NCBI GenBank assembly: GCA_021324465.1
Contig: JAJPJB010000089.1
Span: 1 to 57,884, forward strand
Source of the DNA: Hyphomicrobiaceae bacterium
Lineage (GTDB): Bacteria > Pseudomonadota > Alphaproteobacteria > Rhizobiales > Xanthobacteraceae
Direction of reading: 5' to 3'
Length of the DNA stretch: 57,884 nucleotides
The position numbers were made by a program, and so were the translations under genes. The notes below the pieces were generated by a model, which was not told where the DNA came from, ran no database searches, and was given only the letters and a program-made list of their open reading frames with translations. Of this stretch, positions 33,075 through 41,787 are shown piece after piece (positions within the stretch are counted from its first letter, which is position 1; every line of letters starts with the position of its first letter).

Positions 33075-35379
33075 CAGACCTTTTGTCGGCCGGTCGGTGC
33101 CGCGGCTCGAGGATCGCCCGCTGGTGATGGGAAACGGTCGCTTTGCGGCCGATATTTCGTTCGCACATCAGCTGCACATGCGGGTTGCACGTTCAGCTCA
33201 TGCGCACGGCCGCATCCTGTCGATTGAAACGCGGGCGGCGCGCGAGGCGACGGGGGTGGTCGCCATATGGACCTCGGCCGACGTCGCCGACATTCCGCCG
33301 ATCGATTTCCGCCTCACCCGTATCGAAGGGCTTGAGCCCTATCGGCAGCCGATCCTCGCCAAGGATCGCGTACGCTATGTCGGCGAGCCGATTGCCGTCG
33401 TCTTTGCCAGCGACCCCTACGCCGCCGAGGATGCCGCCGATCTCATAAGCGCCGACATCGAGCCGCTGCCGGAATTGATCGCGGCGGATGCGCCGCCGGC
33501 CTTGTTCGATGACGGCCATTCGACCGAGGCCGCCATCGTGCGCAAAGGCTTCGGCGATGTCGAGGCGGCTTTTGCCGGCGCGAGCGCCGTTGTCGCACTC
33601 GAGCTGAAGATCGGCCGCCACAGCGGCGTGCCGCTGGAAACGCGCGGCGCGATTGCGCGTTTTGATGCCGGGCACGGCGTACTCGAATTCTTTGGCGCCG
33701 CCAAGGTGCCGCATTGGAATCGCGATGCGCTGGCGCGCATGTTGGACCGTTCGCCCGCCACCGTGCATCTGCATGAAGGCCATACCGGCGGCGGGTTCGG
33801 CATCCGCGGCGAGCTTTATCCGGAAGATGTGCTCGTCTGTCTTGCCGCGTTGCGCCTGCGGCGGCCGGTCAAATGGATCGAGGACCGCCGCGAGCATCTG
33901 CTGGCGGCCAACCATTCGCGCCAGCAGCATTATCGCCTGCGCGCGGCGGTGGATGAGACAGGACGCCTGCTCGCCATTGACGGCGAGTTCTTTCACGATC
34001 AGGGCGCCTATGTCCGCACCCATGCGGCCACTGTGCCCGATCTCGCCGCCACCATGCTGCTCGGCCCCTACCGCGTGCGCGCCTATCGCATGGCGGGACG
34101 CATCCGGCTAACCAATAAGACGCCGTGCGGAACCTATCGCGCGCCGGGCCGCTTCGAGAGCACCTTCGTCCGTGAACGGCTGATGGACGCGATCGCTGCG
34201 CGGCTCGGCATCGATCCGATCGAGGTGCGGCGCCGCAATCTGATTGCGGCGGTCGAAATGCCTTACACGCGGCCGCTCGATACGCTCGGCACGCAAATGA
34301 CGTACGATTCCGGCGACTATGCCGTGCTGCTTGAGAAGACGCTGGCGCATATCGGCTGGCCGAAATTGCGCGAAAAGCTGCAAAGCCGGCGCGCCGCAGG
34401 CGAAGCAGTCGGCGCGGGGCTTGCCATGTTCGTCGAGAAGAGCGGGCTTGGGCCATACGATGCAGTGCAGGCGCGCATCGACACCGGCGGCACGGTCGAG
34501 ATCGTCAGCGGCGCCACCTCGGTCGGCCAGGGCATGGAGACGGTGCTCGCACAAATCTGCGCCGATGCGCTTGGCATCGATTACCGGAGCGTGCGCGTTA
34601 CGCACGGCCAGACCGATCGCATTGCCTTCGGCATGGGCACTTTTGCCTCGCGCGTCACGGTGATGGCCGGTGAAGCTACACGGCGAGCTGCGGCCAAATT
34701 GCGCACGAAGGCCATTGCCGTCGCTGCGGGTCTTCTCCAATCGCCGCCTGACTTGCTCGATGTGATCGACGGCAAAGTGGTGCGCAAGGATGTGCCGCAA
34801 GGGCCCTCGATTAGCCTGGGCGATGTCGCGCGTGCGCTCAATCCCGGCTCACAGCTCCGCGGCGAGGCTGATCCGGGCCTTGCCGCGGAGGGGCGGTTCG
34901 AGTCGCAACATATGAACTACCCCTACGGCATCCACGTCGCCATTGTGCGCATCGAGCGCGATACCGGCGCGGTTCTGGTCGAACGTTATGTCGTCGCCTA
35001 TGACATCGGCAAGGCGGTCAATCCGATGCTGGTGGAGGGCCAGATGATCGGCGGCGTGGCGCAGGGGCTTGGCGGCGCGCTGTTCGAGGAGTTTTGCTAT
35101 GATGCGCGCGGCGAGCCGCTCTGCGTCAGCTTCGCCGACTACATCATGCCAAGCGCGCGCGAAGTGCCGCGCGTGGAAGTGTTGATCAGCGAGGATGCGC
35201 CAAGCCCGCTCAATTCGCTCGGCCTCAAAGGCGCCGGCGAAGGCGGCGCCAATGCCGCCGGCGCCGCCATTGCCGCCGCCATCGACGACGCGCTCGGCTG
35301 GCCGGGCGCAGTAACGCAGCTACCGGTCACGCCGCAGCGGCTGCGCGCGATGCTGCGAAGCAGGCCCGCACATTCCTGA
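33064..35379 (+). CDS. Xanthine-dehydrogenase-family molybdopterin-binding subunit
   Basis: 771 residues. GRSVPRLEDRPLVMGNGRF is the start of the small domain; GHTGGGFGIRGELYPEDVL, NKTPCGTYRAPGRFEST and GATSVGQGMETVLAQI form the molybdopterin cytosine dinucleotide-binding core; GLKGAGEGGANAAGAAI near the C-terminus holds the active-site Glu of the family. It hydroxylates an aldehyde or aromatic N-heterocycle with water-derived oxygen. The CO-dehydrogenase loop (AYRCSFR) is absent. FAD and 2Fe-2S subunit genes are not adjacent, which is unusual. GTG start at 33064, with GGAGGG 11 nt upstream. Confidence 0.85.
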   Translation: MTSDRPFVGRSVPRLEDRPLVMGNGRFAADISFAHQLHMRVARSAHAHGRILSIETRAAREATGVVAIWTSADVADIPPIDFRLTRIEGLEPYRQPILAKDRVRYVGEPIAVVFASDPYAAEDAADLISADIEPLPELIAADAPPALFDDGHSTEAAIVRKGFGDVEAAFAGASAVVALELKIGRHSGVPLETRGAIARFDAGHGVLEFFGAAKVPHWNRDALARMLDRSPATVHLHEGHTGGGFGIRGELYPEDVLVCLAALRLRRPVKWIEDRREHLLAANHSRQQHYRLRAAVDETGRLLAIDGEFFHDQGAYVRTHAATVPDLAATMLLGPYRVRAYRMAGRIRLTNKTPCGTYRAPGRFESTFVRERLMDAIAARLGIDPIEVRRRNLIAAVEMPYTRPLDTLGTQMTYDSGDYAVLLEKTLAHIGWPKLREKLQSRRAAGEAVGAGLAMFVEKSGLGPYDAVQARIDTGGTVEIVSGATSVGQGMETVLAQICADALGIDYRSVRVTHGQTDRIAFGMGTFASRVTVMAGEATRRAAAKLRTKAIAVAAGLLQSPPDLLDVIDGKVVRKDVPQGPSISLGDVARALNPGSQLRGEADPGLAAEGRFESQHMNYPYGIHVAIVRIERDTGAVLVERYVVAYDIGKAVNPMLVEGQMIGGVAQGLGGALFEEFCYDARGEPLCVSFADYIMPSAREVPRVEVLISEDAPSPLNSLGLKGAGEGGANAAGAAIAAAIDDALGWPGAVTQLPVTPQRLRAMLRSRPAHS

Positions 35380-35412
35380 GCTAGCTCGCGCATTTGGCAA
35401 TAAACTATCAGG

Positions 35413-36252
35413 ATGCAGATTCGCGCCCACCATATCAAATGGGGAGCTTTGCTGCTCACCACGGCATCCGCGCTTGTCGGGCTCTACTTTCTGATCGCCT
35501 ATCTCGTGCTGCCGCTGCTCTGGCGCCACTACGAGCACCAAGAGGCGCTGGCCGGCATGCCCATGATCACGCGCACGGCAAGCGGCATCCCGGGCGACCC
35601 GATCAATGTCGGCCTGGTCGGCTCGCGCTCGGATGTGCTCTGCGGCATGAATGCGGCCGGCTGGTATCCGGCTGATCCGATCACTTTGCGCTCGAGCATC
35701 GAGATTGTCGGCAGCGTGCTGCTCGACCGGCCCTATCTGCGGGCGCCGGTCAGCCATCTGTATTACGACAATCGGCGGCAGGATCTCGCCTTCGAGAAGC
35801 CGGTCGGCAGCAACGCCGATCGCCGCAATCACGTGCGCTTCTGGCGCGTTCTCGAACGCGGCGAGGAAGGCCGGGCGGTCTGGCTCGGCGCGGCCACATT
35901 CGATCGCGGCGTCGGCTTCAGCCATGATGACGCGCGCATCACCCATCACATCGCCCCCGACATCGACGCCGAGCGTGATCTCCTGACCGACGATCTAAAA
36001 AAGGCGCATGTGGTGCAGACCATCTACGAGGTCGCCGGCATCGGCCCTACGCTCAATGGCCGCAACGGCGAAGGCGACCCCTATTATACCGACGGCGATA
36101 TCAAGATTTCCGTGCTGGTCGCGGGCTGCAATCAACACGCGGCGACGGTCGCGGTGCTCGACAATCCGCCGCTCGTGGCGATGAAGAATTTGGCTTGGGG
36201 CGCGATTGCCAGAACCGTCCTCTCGGCCACGATGCCGGCGGGCAAGAGGTAG
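35413..36252 (+). CDS. LssY C-terminal domain-containing membrane protein
   Basis: 279 residues. An N-terminal transmembrane helix (WGALLLTTASALVGLYFLIAYLVL, about 10-33) is followed by a periplasmic or cytoplasmic domain matching the C-terminus of LssY: DPINVGLVGSRSDVLCGMNAAGWYPADPI, RAPVSHLYYDNRRQDLAFEKP and HVRFWRVLERG. The LssY domain is widespread and uncharacterised; in Legionella it is fused to a phosphatase-like membrane domain that is missing here. It starts 33 bp after the molybdenum hydroxylase gene and may be in its operon. Confidence 0.8.
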   Translation: MQIRAHHIKWGALLLTTASALVGLYFLIAYLVLPLLWRHYEHQEALAGMPMITRTASGIPGDPINVGLVGSRSDVLCGMNAAGWYPADPITLRSSIEIVGSVLLDRPYLRAPVSHLYYDNRRQDLAFEKPVGSNADRRNHVRFWRVLERGEEGRAVWLGAATFDRGVGFSHDDARITHHIAPDIDAERDLLTDDLKKAHVVQTIYEVAGIGPTLNGRNGEGDPYYTDGDIKISVLVAGCNQHAATVAVLDNPPLVAMKNLAWGAIARTVLSATMPAGKR

Positions 36253-36330
36253 TTGCATGGCCGAGTGCCCGGAACAGCGGCAAACGTTGCGATCGACACC
36301 GTCCCGCGCGAGATGAATGCTGGCTTACTT

Positions 36331-37191
36331 TCACGCCGACGGCTTGTGCGCAAGCCAGCGCCCGCCTTCGGCCGCGGCGAACAATTCCGCCAGCGCCGCA
36401 TTGACGGCCGCCGGCTCTTCGCTGGTGATGGTGTGGCCCGAGCGCGGCACGACATAGAGCGCGGCTGTCGGCGCGATGCGCTTGAGAAAGACGCTGCCGT
36501 CGAGGCAGGTCTCGTCTTCGTCGCCGCAGATAATGAGGAGCGGCACGGAAAACTTCCTCAAGTCGGCCTCCATGTCCCACAATGTCGGCCGCTTGGCCTG
36601 CAGCATGGTCATGGTCAGCGCGTGACCTTGCGAGGAATGTTGGGCGAGCATGCGCGCGAATTCGGCATAACCGCGCGGGTCCTTGTATTTCTGCGCCTGC
36701 CGCGTTGGCGTATCGGAATAGATCGCCGCCGCTTCCGCCATGCTTTTCTCAGTGAACATTTTCGCGGTTTCCGCCGCCTGCACACGCATCGCCGCGCGTG
36801 CCGCGGGATCCGGCAACGAACCCCAGCCGCATCCGGCGGCGGTGACCGAAATGCAGCGCTGCGGATCGTGCATGCCAACATGCAGCGAGGTATATGCGCC
36901 CATCGAATGGCCGACGACATGCGCGCGTTCGATGCCGAGCGCATCCATGAGGGCGATCACATCGCTGCGTGCGATGTCCTGGCCATAGCTGTTGGGATCG
37001 CTCGGCACATCGGAGGGCGGATAACCGCGCTGGCTATAGGTGACGCAGCGATGCGAGCGCGAGAAGTACCGCAGCTGCGGCTCCCAGGTGCGATAGTCGC
37101 CTGCGAATTCATGCACGAAGACGACCGGCGTGCCGACGCCGGCCTCTTCGTAATACAGATTCACGCCATCTGCGGTTTTGATTTTAGGCAT
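36331..37191 (-). CDS. Alpha/beta-fold hydrolase
   Basis: 286 residues. PVVFVHEFAGDYRTWEPQLR is the oxyanion HG-type region (here HEFAG), VVGHSMGAYTSLHVG holds the nucleophilic Ser, and SGHTITSEEP the catalytic His; ICGDEDETC likely holds the acid. It resembles meta-cleavage-product hydrolases and 3-oxoadipate enol-lactonases. It is a close paralogue of the hydrolase at 56054: about half of the first 120 residues are identical, including RGYPPSDVP and DALGIERAHVVG. GGAAGGG precedes the ATG at 37191. Confidence 0.83.
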   Translation of the reverse strand: MPKIKTADGVNLYYEEAGVGTPVVFVHEFAGDYRTWEPQLRYFSRSHRCVTYSQRGYPPSDVPSDPNSYGQDIARSDVIALMDALGIERAHVVGHSMGAYTSLHVGMHDPQRCISVTAAGCGWGSLPDPAARAAMRVQAAETAKMFTEKSMAEAAAIYSDTPTRQAQKYKDPRGYAEFARMLAQHSSQGHALTMTMLQAKRPTLWDMEADLRKFSVPLLIICGDEDETCLDGSVFLKRIAPTAALYVVPRSGHTITSEEPAAVNAALAELFAAAEGGRWLAHKPSA

Positions 37192-37338
37192 TTGCGCGCG
37201 CCCTTCCGTCGCAGCCGGGGCGCGCATGCTACAAAACTCGCAGGAGGTGAGGCAAATCGCGGCTCAAAATTCGCGAAGCAATCGCCCGAGAGCAAAATCC
37301 TCGGCATCGCCTGGCGAAATTCGCACGCAGCGACGCAC

Positions 37339-37369
37339 AAAAACCAACAGGCCGCCCTTATGGGCGGCC
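37339..37369 (-). terminator. Rho-independent terminator of the DUF1127 gene
   Basis: On the minus strand GGCCGCCC and GGGCGGCC form a perfect 8-bp stem with a 4-nt ATAA loop, followed by TGTTGGTTTTTG. It sits 42 bp downstream of the DUF1127 stop and is the best classical terminator in the window. Confidence 0.8.
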
Positions 37370-37410
37370 CATCAGCATGCCGGTACGTCGCCTGAGGAAT
37401 GGTTGTTCGA

Positions 37411-37611
37411 TCACGCCATCCAGAACGGCTTGCTCGCTTCGTAATTCGCATCGCAGCGGGTGATGCCAAGATCGCGCAGCGTCCTGTCGCTGAGGTTTTG
37501 CAATTCGTGTCGCGCGCGGGCACGGCGGCGCCACTGCATAATCCGGTGCTTCATCTGGCTCCAGGGCGAGCCGCGCTGCACGATAACGACGTTGGTGAAG
37601 ATTCTGGTCAT
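37411..37611 (-). CDS. DUF1127 domain-containing small protein
   Basis: 66 residues. The basic, Trp-containing body and RRRARARHELQNLSDRTLRDLGITRCDA match DUF1127, a family of small RNA-interacting or regulatory proteins of alphaproteobacteria; members affect phosphate and carbon metabolism and small-RNA turnover. The start at 37611 (MTRIFTNVV) has GGAG 6 nt upstream. A strong terminator follows. The window holds a second, shorter DUF1127 protein at 46473. Confidence 0.85.
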   Translation of the reverse strand: MTRIFTNVVIVQRGSPWSQMKHRIMQWRRRARARHELQNLSDRTLRDLGITRCDANYEASKPFWMA

Positions 37612-37812
37612 GGCTAGCTCCGTACCTATTCCGGTTTTCCCGCCACTATCCAGGATGCACACTAGGCGTAGATTGCACTGCGCGATGTGATCGCCAGCAC
37701 AGGTTTGCGCATTTTCTGTATATCATTGAACATAATGAATAATTTAAGCCAACGGAAGCCGTGTTGCGGTGCCTGGAGCTCGGTCGCCGGCGTTCAGGTC
37801 AAAGCGCTGTTC

Positions 37813-38910
37813 CTAAACGGCCTGCGGCAGCGGCGAGGCTATGATTTCGCAAGGCCGCGTCACCGGCACCGGTAGCTCGGCTGCCGTGGCACTCGGATCG
37901 GTCTTGTCGTAGCCCGTGACGCGCAGCAGTCCCGAGGACGGGCACATCGCGACGGCAAGCCGCGTATAGGGATTGAGCACAGGCTCGCGCACCCAGTCGA
38001 AATCCGGCGCTGATAGCGGCCCGTCCCATGCTTCGAGCGACTCGCGTCGGGCGCGGCTATAGCCCGCCGCTTCTTCGAGCGTACTGGTCAGGAAGCGCCG
38101 CGTGCCGATGCGACCTTCCCAACCCGGTTGCACTTGAAGCCAGTCGTTCGCCGCACTGGTTTGATCCTCGCGCGTGGCGAATCCGGTCTCGGTGCGCTCG
38201 ATTACGCAGCGCTCGTGAGGCGCGCAGCCGACAAGCGTGAAGATGACCGGACGCGCCACCGGCGTCATCTCCAGGACACGCCGCGCCGCGGCGTAACTGC
38301 CGCAAGCCTCGAAAGTCTGACGCAGCAATTGATCCGGCGGCATCAGATCGGCTGATCGCCAGATCGCAATCGTGTTCAATGCGAAATCGTAAGGGCGCAG
38401 CCAGCGATGCACGGTGCGGCGGCGCATCGGCGCCTGATTCACACAAGCGGCAAAGCGCCCCGGCGCCATCGCCGTCAGCGCGCCGACATAGCCAGGCCAG
38501 GTAACGCTGTAGAAGCCGCCGCATGCGCTGCGCATATGGGCGATTTCAACGTAGCGGCCGAGGCCGGAAAATGGCCAATCCAGCGTGCGAATAAGCCACG
38601 ACACGCCATCTTGCTCGCAAGCGCGCGCCGTGCAGGCCCACTGGTAGGAGGCATTGAGCAGCCATACGCCGGAAAAGTCCAGCGCAGCGGCGATCTGCGC
38701 GATCTCAGGCATGTAAGGCGAGTGCGCGCGGGCAAGCCAGCGGCGCGAAGCCCTGTCAAGCGCCGGGATCAGCGGCAAGGCGGCGCGCGGAAAAAAGCTG
38801 AGGCAGGCATCGCGCAAAGCGCGCGCGCGACCGGCGCTGCGCCGGGCGTGTCGCGGCGTGCCGCCGTCGCGAATATCAACGACCGGGATCTCTGTCAGGT
38901 CCCCCGTCAT
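37813..38910 (-). CDS. Predicted Ntn-type amidohydrolase (acid-ceramidase/NAAA-like)
   Basis: 365 residues, no signal peptide. The region WACTARACEQDGVSWLIRTLDWPFSGLG is followed by SVTWPGYVGALTAMAPGRFAACVNQAP. Dispersed Cys-Thr, R-(T/N)-x-DW and WPGYVG motifs like these are found around the N-terminal catalytic Cys of acid ceramidase and N-acylethanolamine amidase. Here the Cys lies about 115 residues in, so cleavage to expose it, or a non-cleaved variant, would be needed. I infer an amide or acyl hydrolase with low certainty. The start at 38910 (MTGDLTEIP) is preferred over 38982. Confidence 0.55.
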   Translation of the reverse strand: MTGDLTEIPVVDIRDGGTPRHARRSAGRARALRDACLSFFPRAALPLIPALDRASRRWLARAHSPYMPEIAQIAAALDFSGVWLLNASYQWACTARACEQDGVSWLIRTLDWPFSGLGRYVEIAHMRSACGGFYSVTWPGYVGALTAMAPGRFAACVNQAPMRRRTVHRWLRPYDFALNTIAIWRSADLMPPDQLLRQTFEACGSYAAARRVLEMTPVARPVIFTLVGCAPHERCVIERTETGFATREDQTSAANDWLQVQPGWEGRIGTRRFLTSTLEEAAGYSRARRESLEAWDGPLSAPDFDWVREPVLNPYTRLAVAMCPSSGLLRVTGYDKTDPSATAAELPVPVTRPCEIIASPLPQAV

Positions 38911-39043
38911 GGACAAACTCAACCCCTCGCGGTCGCCGAATGAAGTCCGGGATGAGGTTACCCGAACCGACTCGCTTTTCAACGCGGCACGCGCCGGGGT
39001 GACGCAATTCTTCCTTGATTTGAATGGCCGACTGCAGCAGCGA

Positions 39044-39577
39044 TCAACTCGCGGCGAAGTTTTCGCTTTCGACCCGCTGCGACAGAAGATTGCCGAGGTC
39101 GATCAGCGCGATCATTGCCGTATCGATGGTCACAAGGCCCGACAGGAAATTGGTGCGGCAGCCGCGCGACACCTGCGGCACCGGTTGGATGCGCGAAGCC
39201 TCGACCGAGATGATGTCCAGCACCCGATCAGCGAGCAGCCCCACGGTCTTGCTGTCGATCTGCACCACGATGACGACGTGGACCGGCGTCGCATCGGTCA
39301 GGCCTTGGCCGAAGCGGCAGCGCAGATCGATGATCGGCACCATCACGCCACGCAAGTTGAGCACGCCGCGCATATAATCGGGCTGCTTGGGCAGCTGTGT
39401 CACGCCCGACCATTCCTTGATCTCCCGCACCGCCATGATGTCGACGCCGTATTGCTCGTCATCGATGGCGAAGCTGATGAATTCGGTCGAGGCCGAGGAG
39501 CCGCCATGATCTGCAGCCCCCGGCTCGGGCACGATGGAGGATGCTGCTTTGCTGGAAGAATCGATCTCGAGATTCAT
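39044..39577 (-). CDS. cheW: CheW chemotaxis coupling protein
   Basis: 177 residues. A short variable N-terminus precedes the CheW domain: TEFISFAIDDEQYGVDIMAVREI, then YMRGVLNLRGVMVPIIDLRCRFG and IDSKTVGLLADRVLDI. These beta-barrel motifs couple receptors to CheA in cytoplasmic arrays. The window has a chemoreceptor 4 kb downstream on the same strand side (43377), but no cheA, cheY or cheR. The ATG at 39577 has an AGGA 11 nt upstream; 39586 is an alternative. Confidence 0.9.
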   Translation of the reverse strand: MNLEIDSSSKAASSIVPEPGAADHGGSSASTEFISFAIDDEQYGVDIMAVREIKEWSGVTQLPKQPDYMRGVLNLRGVMVPIIDLRCRFGQGLTDATPVHVVIVVQIDSKTVGLLADRVLDIISVEASRIQPVPQVSRGCRTNFLSGLVTIDTAMIALIDLGNLLSQRVESENFAAS

Positions 39578-39744
39578 GCCGGGCATTTTCCTGCGCTGCG
39601 CGCCGATCAGATACTCGATCAGATACATTCGCCGCGACGCGGCTGACTGCAGGCATTCCATTCGGCGACACGAACACCACCGCCCGAGCTTCGTCCGGGG
39701 TGCCGTGCACACGGCATAGACTTACAGGGCAGAAGTTAACGATT

Positions 39745-39850
39745 AGAGCATTTTCCGCAAAAGTGGGTACCGGTGTTCCGTGAAAGAATGCGACACAACA
39801 AAAGCCCTGGAGCGCCTTCCGACTCCATCGAATCGGAAAGAGCTCCGGTG
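39745..39850. repeat. REP-like palindromic repeat
   Basis: The left part (AGAGCATTTTCCGCAAAAGT, GGGTACCGGTG and so on) matches a palindromic repeat I know in Bradyrhizobium and Rhodopseudomonas. The right part forms an imperfect 14-bp stem: GGAGC-G-C-C-TTCCGA with TCGGAA-A-G-A-GCTCC. It lies between the cheW and cupin genes, which are divergent. Confidence 0.6.
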
Positions 39851-39993
39851 GGCGGAACAAGCACTTTTGGCTCGCCGGCCAGCGGACGTTCGCGATTTCG
39901 AGCGCAAGTTGCGCGCCAATGGAATCTCGCGCTGGTCCGGTCAGAAAAACCGCTTATAAGTGATGGCCGGAAGGCAACGGAAGGGAGTCGGAA

Positions 39994-40548
39994 ATGGAAT
40001 TGAGGTCGACGCGCCGGATCGTGACTGGACATGATGCCAACGGCAAGGCCGTCGTGCTGTTTGACGCGCCGCTGCAAGCCAAGCAGCGCGCAGCCGGCGG
40101 CAATGGCATGACGCTGTTGTGGGTGACGGACGAATTTCCGGTCGACATATCGGGGACTGCGGATCGCGCGCAAACGCAAGTCGGCGTGCCACCGCGCGCC
40201 AACGGCACGATCTTCCGCATCGTCGATTTCGCACCGATACCGCCGAACGCGCCGCCGGTCGATCATCATCAAGTCCTCGTGTCGATGGGAATTGACCCGG
40301 CGACGCAGGGCTATGGCCGGCATGCCAATACCCATCGCACCAAGACGATCGATTACGCGATCGTGCTCGACGGCGAGATCGACATGCTGCTCGACGACAG
40401 CGAGATCCACGTCAAAGCCGGCGATGTACTGGTGCAGCAGGGCACCAATCACGCCTGGGTCAACAACGGCACCAAGCCGTGCCGGATCGCCTTCATTTTG
40501 ATTGATGCCAAAATGCCACCCGCTTGGGCGCAGAAATGGACGCCCTAA
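39994..40548 (+). CDS. Cupin domain-containing protein
   Basis: 184 residues. A single C-terminal cupin barrel has TKTIDYAIVLDGEIDMLLDD (motif 1 with the G-E pair; the usual HxH is replaced by a less typical H-R-T-K-T-I-D) and AGDVLVQQGTNHAWVNNG (motif 2 with the metal His). Such proteins bind a metal and often act on small carboxylates, or stabilise a ligand; the substrate is unknown. An AAGGGAG lies 8 nt before the ATG. It is divergent from cheW. Confidence 0.8.
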   Translation: MELRSTRRIVTGHDANGKAVVLFDAPLQAKQRAAGGNGMTLLWVTDEFPVDISGTADRAQTQVGVPPRANGTIFRIVDFAPIPPNAPPVDHHQVLVSMGIDPATQGYGRHANTHRTKTIDYAIVLDGEIDMLLDDSEIHVKAGDVLVQQGTNHAWVNNGTKPCRIAFILIDAKMPPAWAQKWTP

Positions 40549-40729
40549 GTCAAGTCGCGCCACAAAGACCGCCACGCTGAAGTGCTCCGCGCGAAGCGCC
40601 GAGCCTCCGCGGGCGCGAGCTGCAGCACCCCAGCCGCATCCTTGGAGGGCCGCGCAGCTTGTCATCGGTCGGCCAGAACGCCGCAATCGCTGGCGGCCAC
40701 CTCAAGATGACGATGAGGCCGGGCCTTGA

Positions 40730-41518
40730 TTACTCCGCCGCCTCCTGGTGGCGGTGAAACAGCGGCAGGATGCGGGCCCGCTCGCCGGCGAGCGCGACCA
40801 CGACATGGTTTTCGGGCACCGTCACCCAGTTTTTGTGATTGCGGTCGAGCGGCTCGGAGACGATCACGATGCCGCGGTCCGATTCACGATAATAAAGCGT
40901 ATTGGCATGATCATTCACCGCATAGCGGAAGGCGTAGAGATCTTTGCCGTTCGACAGCGCGGCCGTGAAGCGGAAATGGTCGCCGGGATCGGTCTTATTC
41001 ACGAGTTCGGTGATCTTCCCGAGGATGCGCTCGGCAGCCAGCACCGGTCGCTCCATGCCGGCGCCAAGAATGGCAAGAAAGATCGCTTCCGAATCGGTAG
41101 TACCGATACGCGCCGGATAGAGCTCGTCAGGGATCAGCGCTTCAACCGCGCGACGCAAGCGCGACCAGCTGCCGACAAAACCGTTATGCATGAACATCCA
41201 CACCCCGCAGGCGAACGGATGGCAGTTCGGGCGAGTGATGGGCGTGCCGGTGGCGGCGCGGACATGCGCGAAGAACAGATGCGACTGCAGGTGCCGGCAG
41301 AGATAGCGCAAATTCTCGTCGGACCAGGCCGGGCGCACCTCGCGGTAGAGGCCCGGCTCCGGATGAGCGCCGTACCACCCCAGACCAAAGCCGTCACCAT
41401 TGGTGCTCGACATCGATTCGAGCGCATGGATGCTCTGGGAGACCAAGGAGTGTTCAGGCGCGGTCACATAGTGCTCGAGCGCTGTGGTTTCGCCGCGATA
41501 TGCTATCCATCGGCACAT
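40730..41518 (-). CDS. Class II glutamine amidotransferase (GATase type 2)
   Basis: 262 residues. After Met removal the nucleophilic Cys2 (MCRWIAYRG) becomes the N-terminal residue. STNGDGFGLGWYG, ATGTPITRPNCHPF and FMHNGFVGSW are the conserved ammonia-transfer pocket segments. Closest in type to the YafJ/EgtC-like stand-alone amidotransferases; in EgtC this domain hydrolyses a glutamyl bond in ergothioneine synthesis, but no Egt partners are seen here. The start at 41518 has AAAGAGA upstream. An in-frame ATG at 41635 would bury the Cys and is rejected. Confidence 0.85.
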   Translation of the reverse strand: MCRWIAYRGETTALEHYVTAPEHSLVSQSIHALESMSSTNGDGFGLGWYGAHPEPGLYREVRPAWSDENLRYLCRHLQSHLFFAHVRAATGTPITRPNCHPFACGVWMFMHNGFVGSWSRLRRAVEALIPDELYPARIGTTDSEAIFLAILGAGMERPVLAAERILGKITELVNKTDPGDHFRFTAALSNGKDLYAFRYAVNDHANTLYYRESDRGIVIVSEPLDRNHKNWVTVPENHVVVALAGERARILPLFHRHQEAAE

Positions 41519-41604
41519 GGCTATCTCTTTGGATTCTACCTCGAAGTTTCTCAATCCTCCCGGATTTGCCGAAGGCCGGCCTTGCGATTGTCCCGGTTCG
41601 TAGG

Positions 41605-41787
41605 TCACCCTACCAAAGCGGCGTCCCGAACCCAACGAATCACCCTATGTAAGGCAATATCGACACCTTGGTGTTCACTTTCCGTAAAGATTCGCAACTG
41701 GGCGTCCGCGGAGGTGCCTTCCACGACGATCCAGCGGCAATGCTGCATCTCCCCGGTGCAATTGAGCGCGTCGGCATGGAATATCAC
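41605..41787 (-). CDS. Small hypothetical protein coupled to glpK
   Basis: 60 residues from a GTG at 41787 that overlaps the glpK stop (GTGA), a standard coupling arrangement. The sequence ([43 protein letters not shown]) has a mixed strand/helix pattern and normal composition, unlike nearby non-coding frames. No family is recognised and no Shine-Dalgarno is clear. An independent gene or chance open frame are the alternatives. Confidence 0.45.
   Translation of the reverse strand: MIFHADALNCTGEMQHCRWIVVEGTSADAQLRIFTESEHQGVDIALHRVIRWVRDAALVG

Noticed and set aside
33064-35379. CO dehydrogenase large subunit (coxL)
   Set aside because: Lacks the AYRCSFR active-site loop and lacks coxM/coxS neighbours.
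36253-37395. Plus-strand open frame of 380 codons
   Set aside because: Opposite the alpha/beta hydrolase with an intact catalytic triad.
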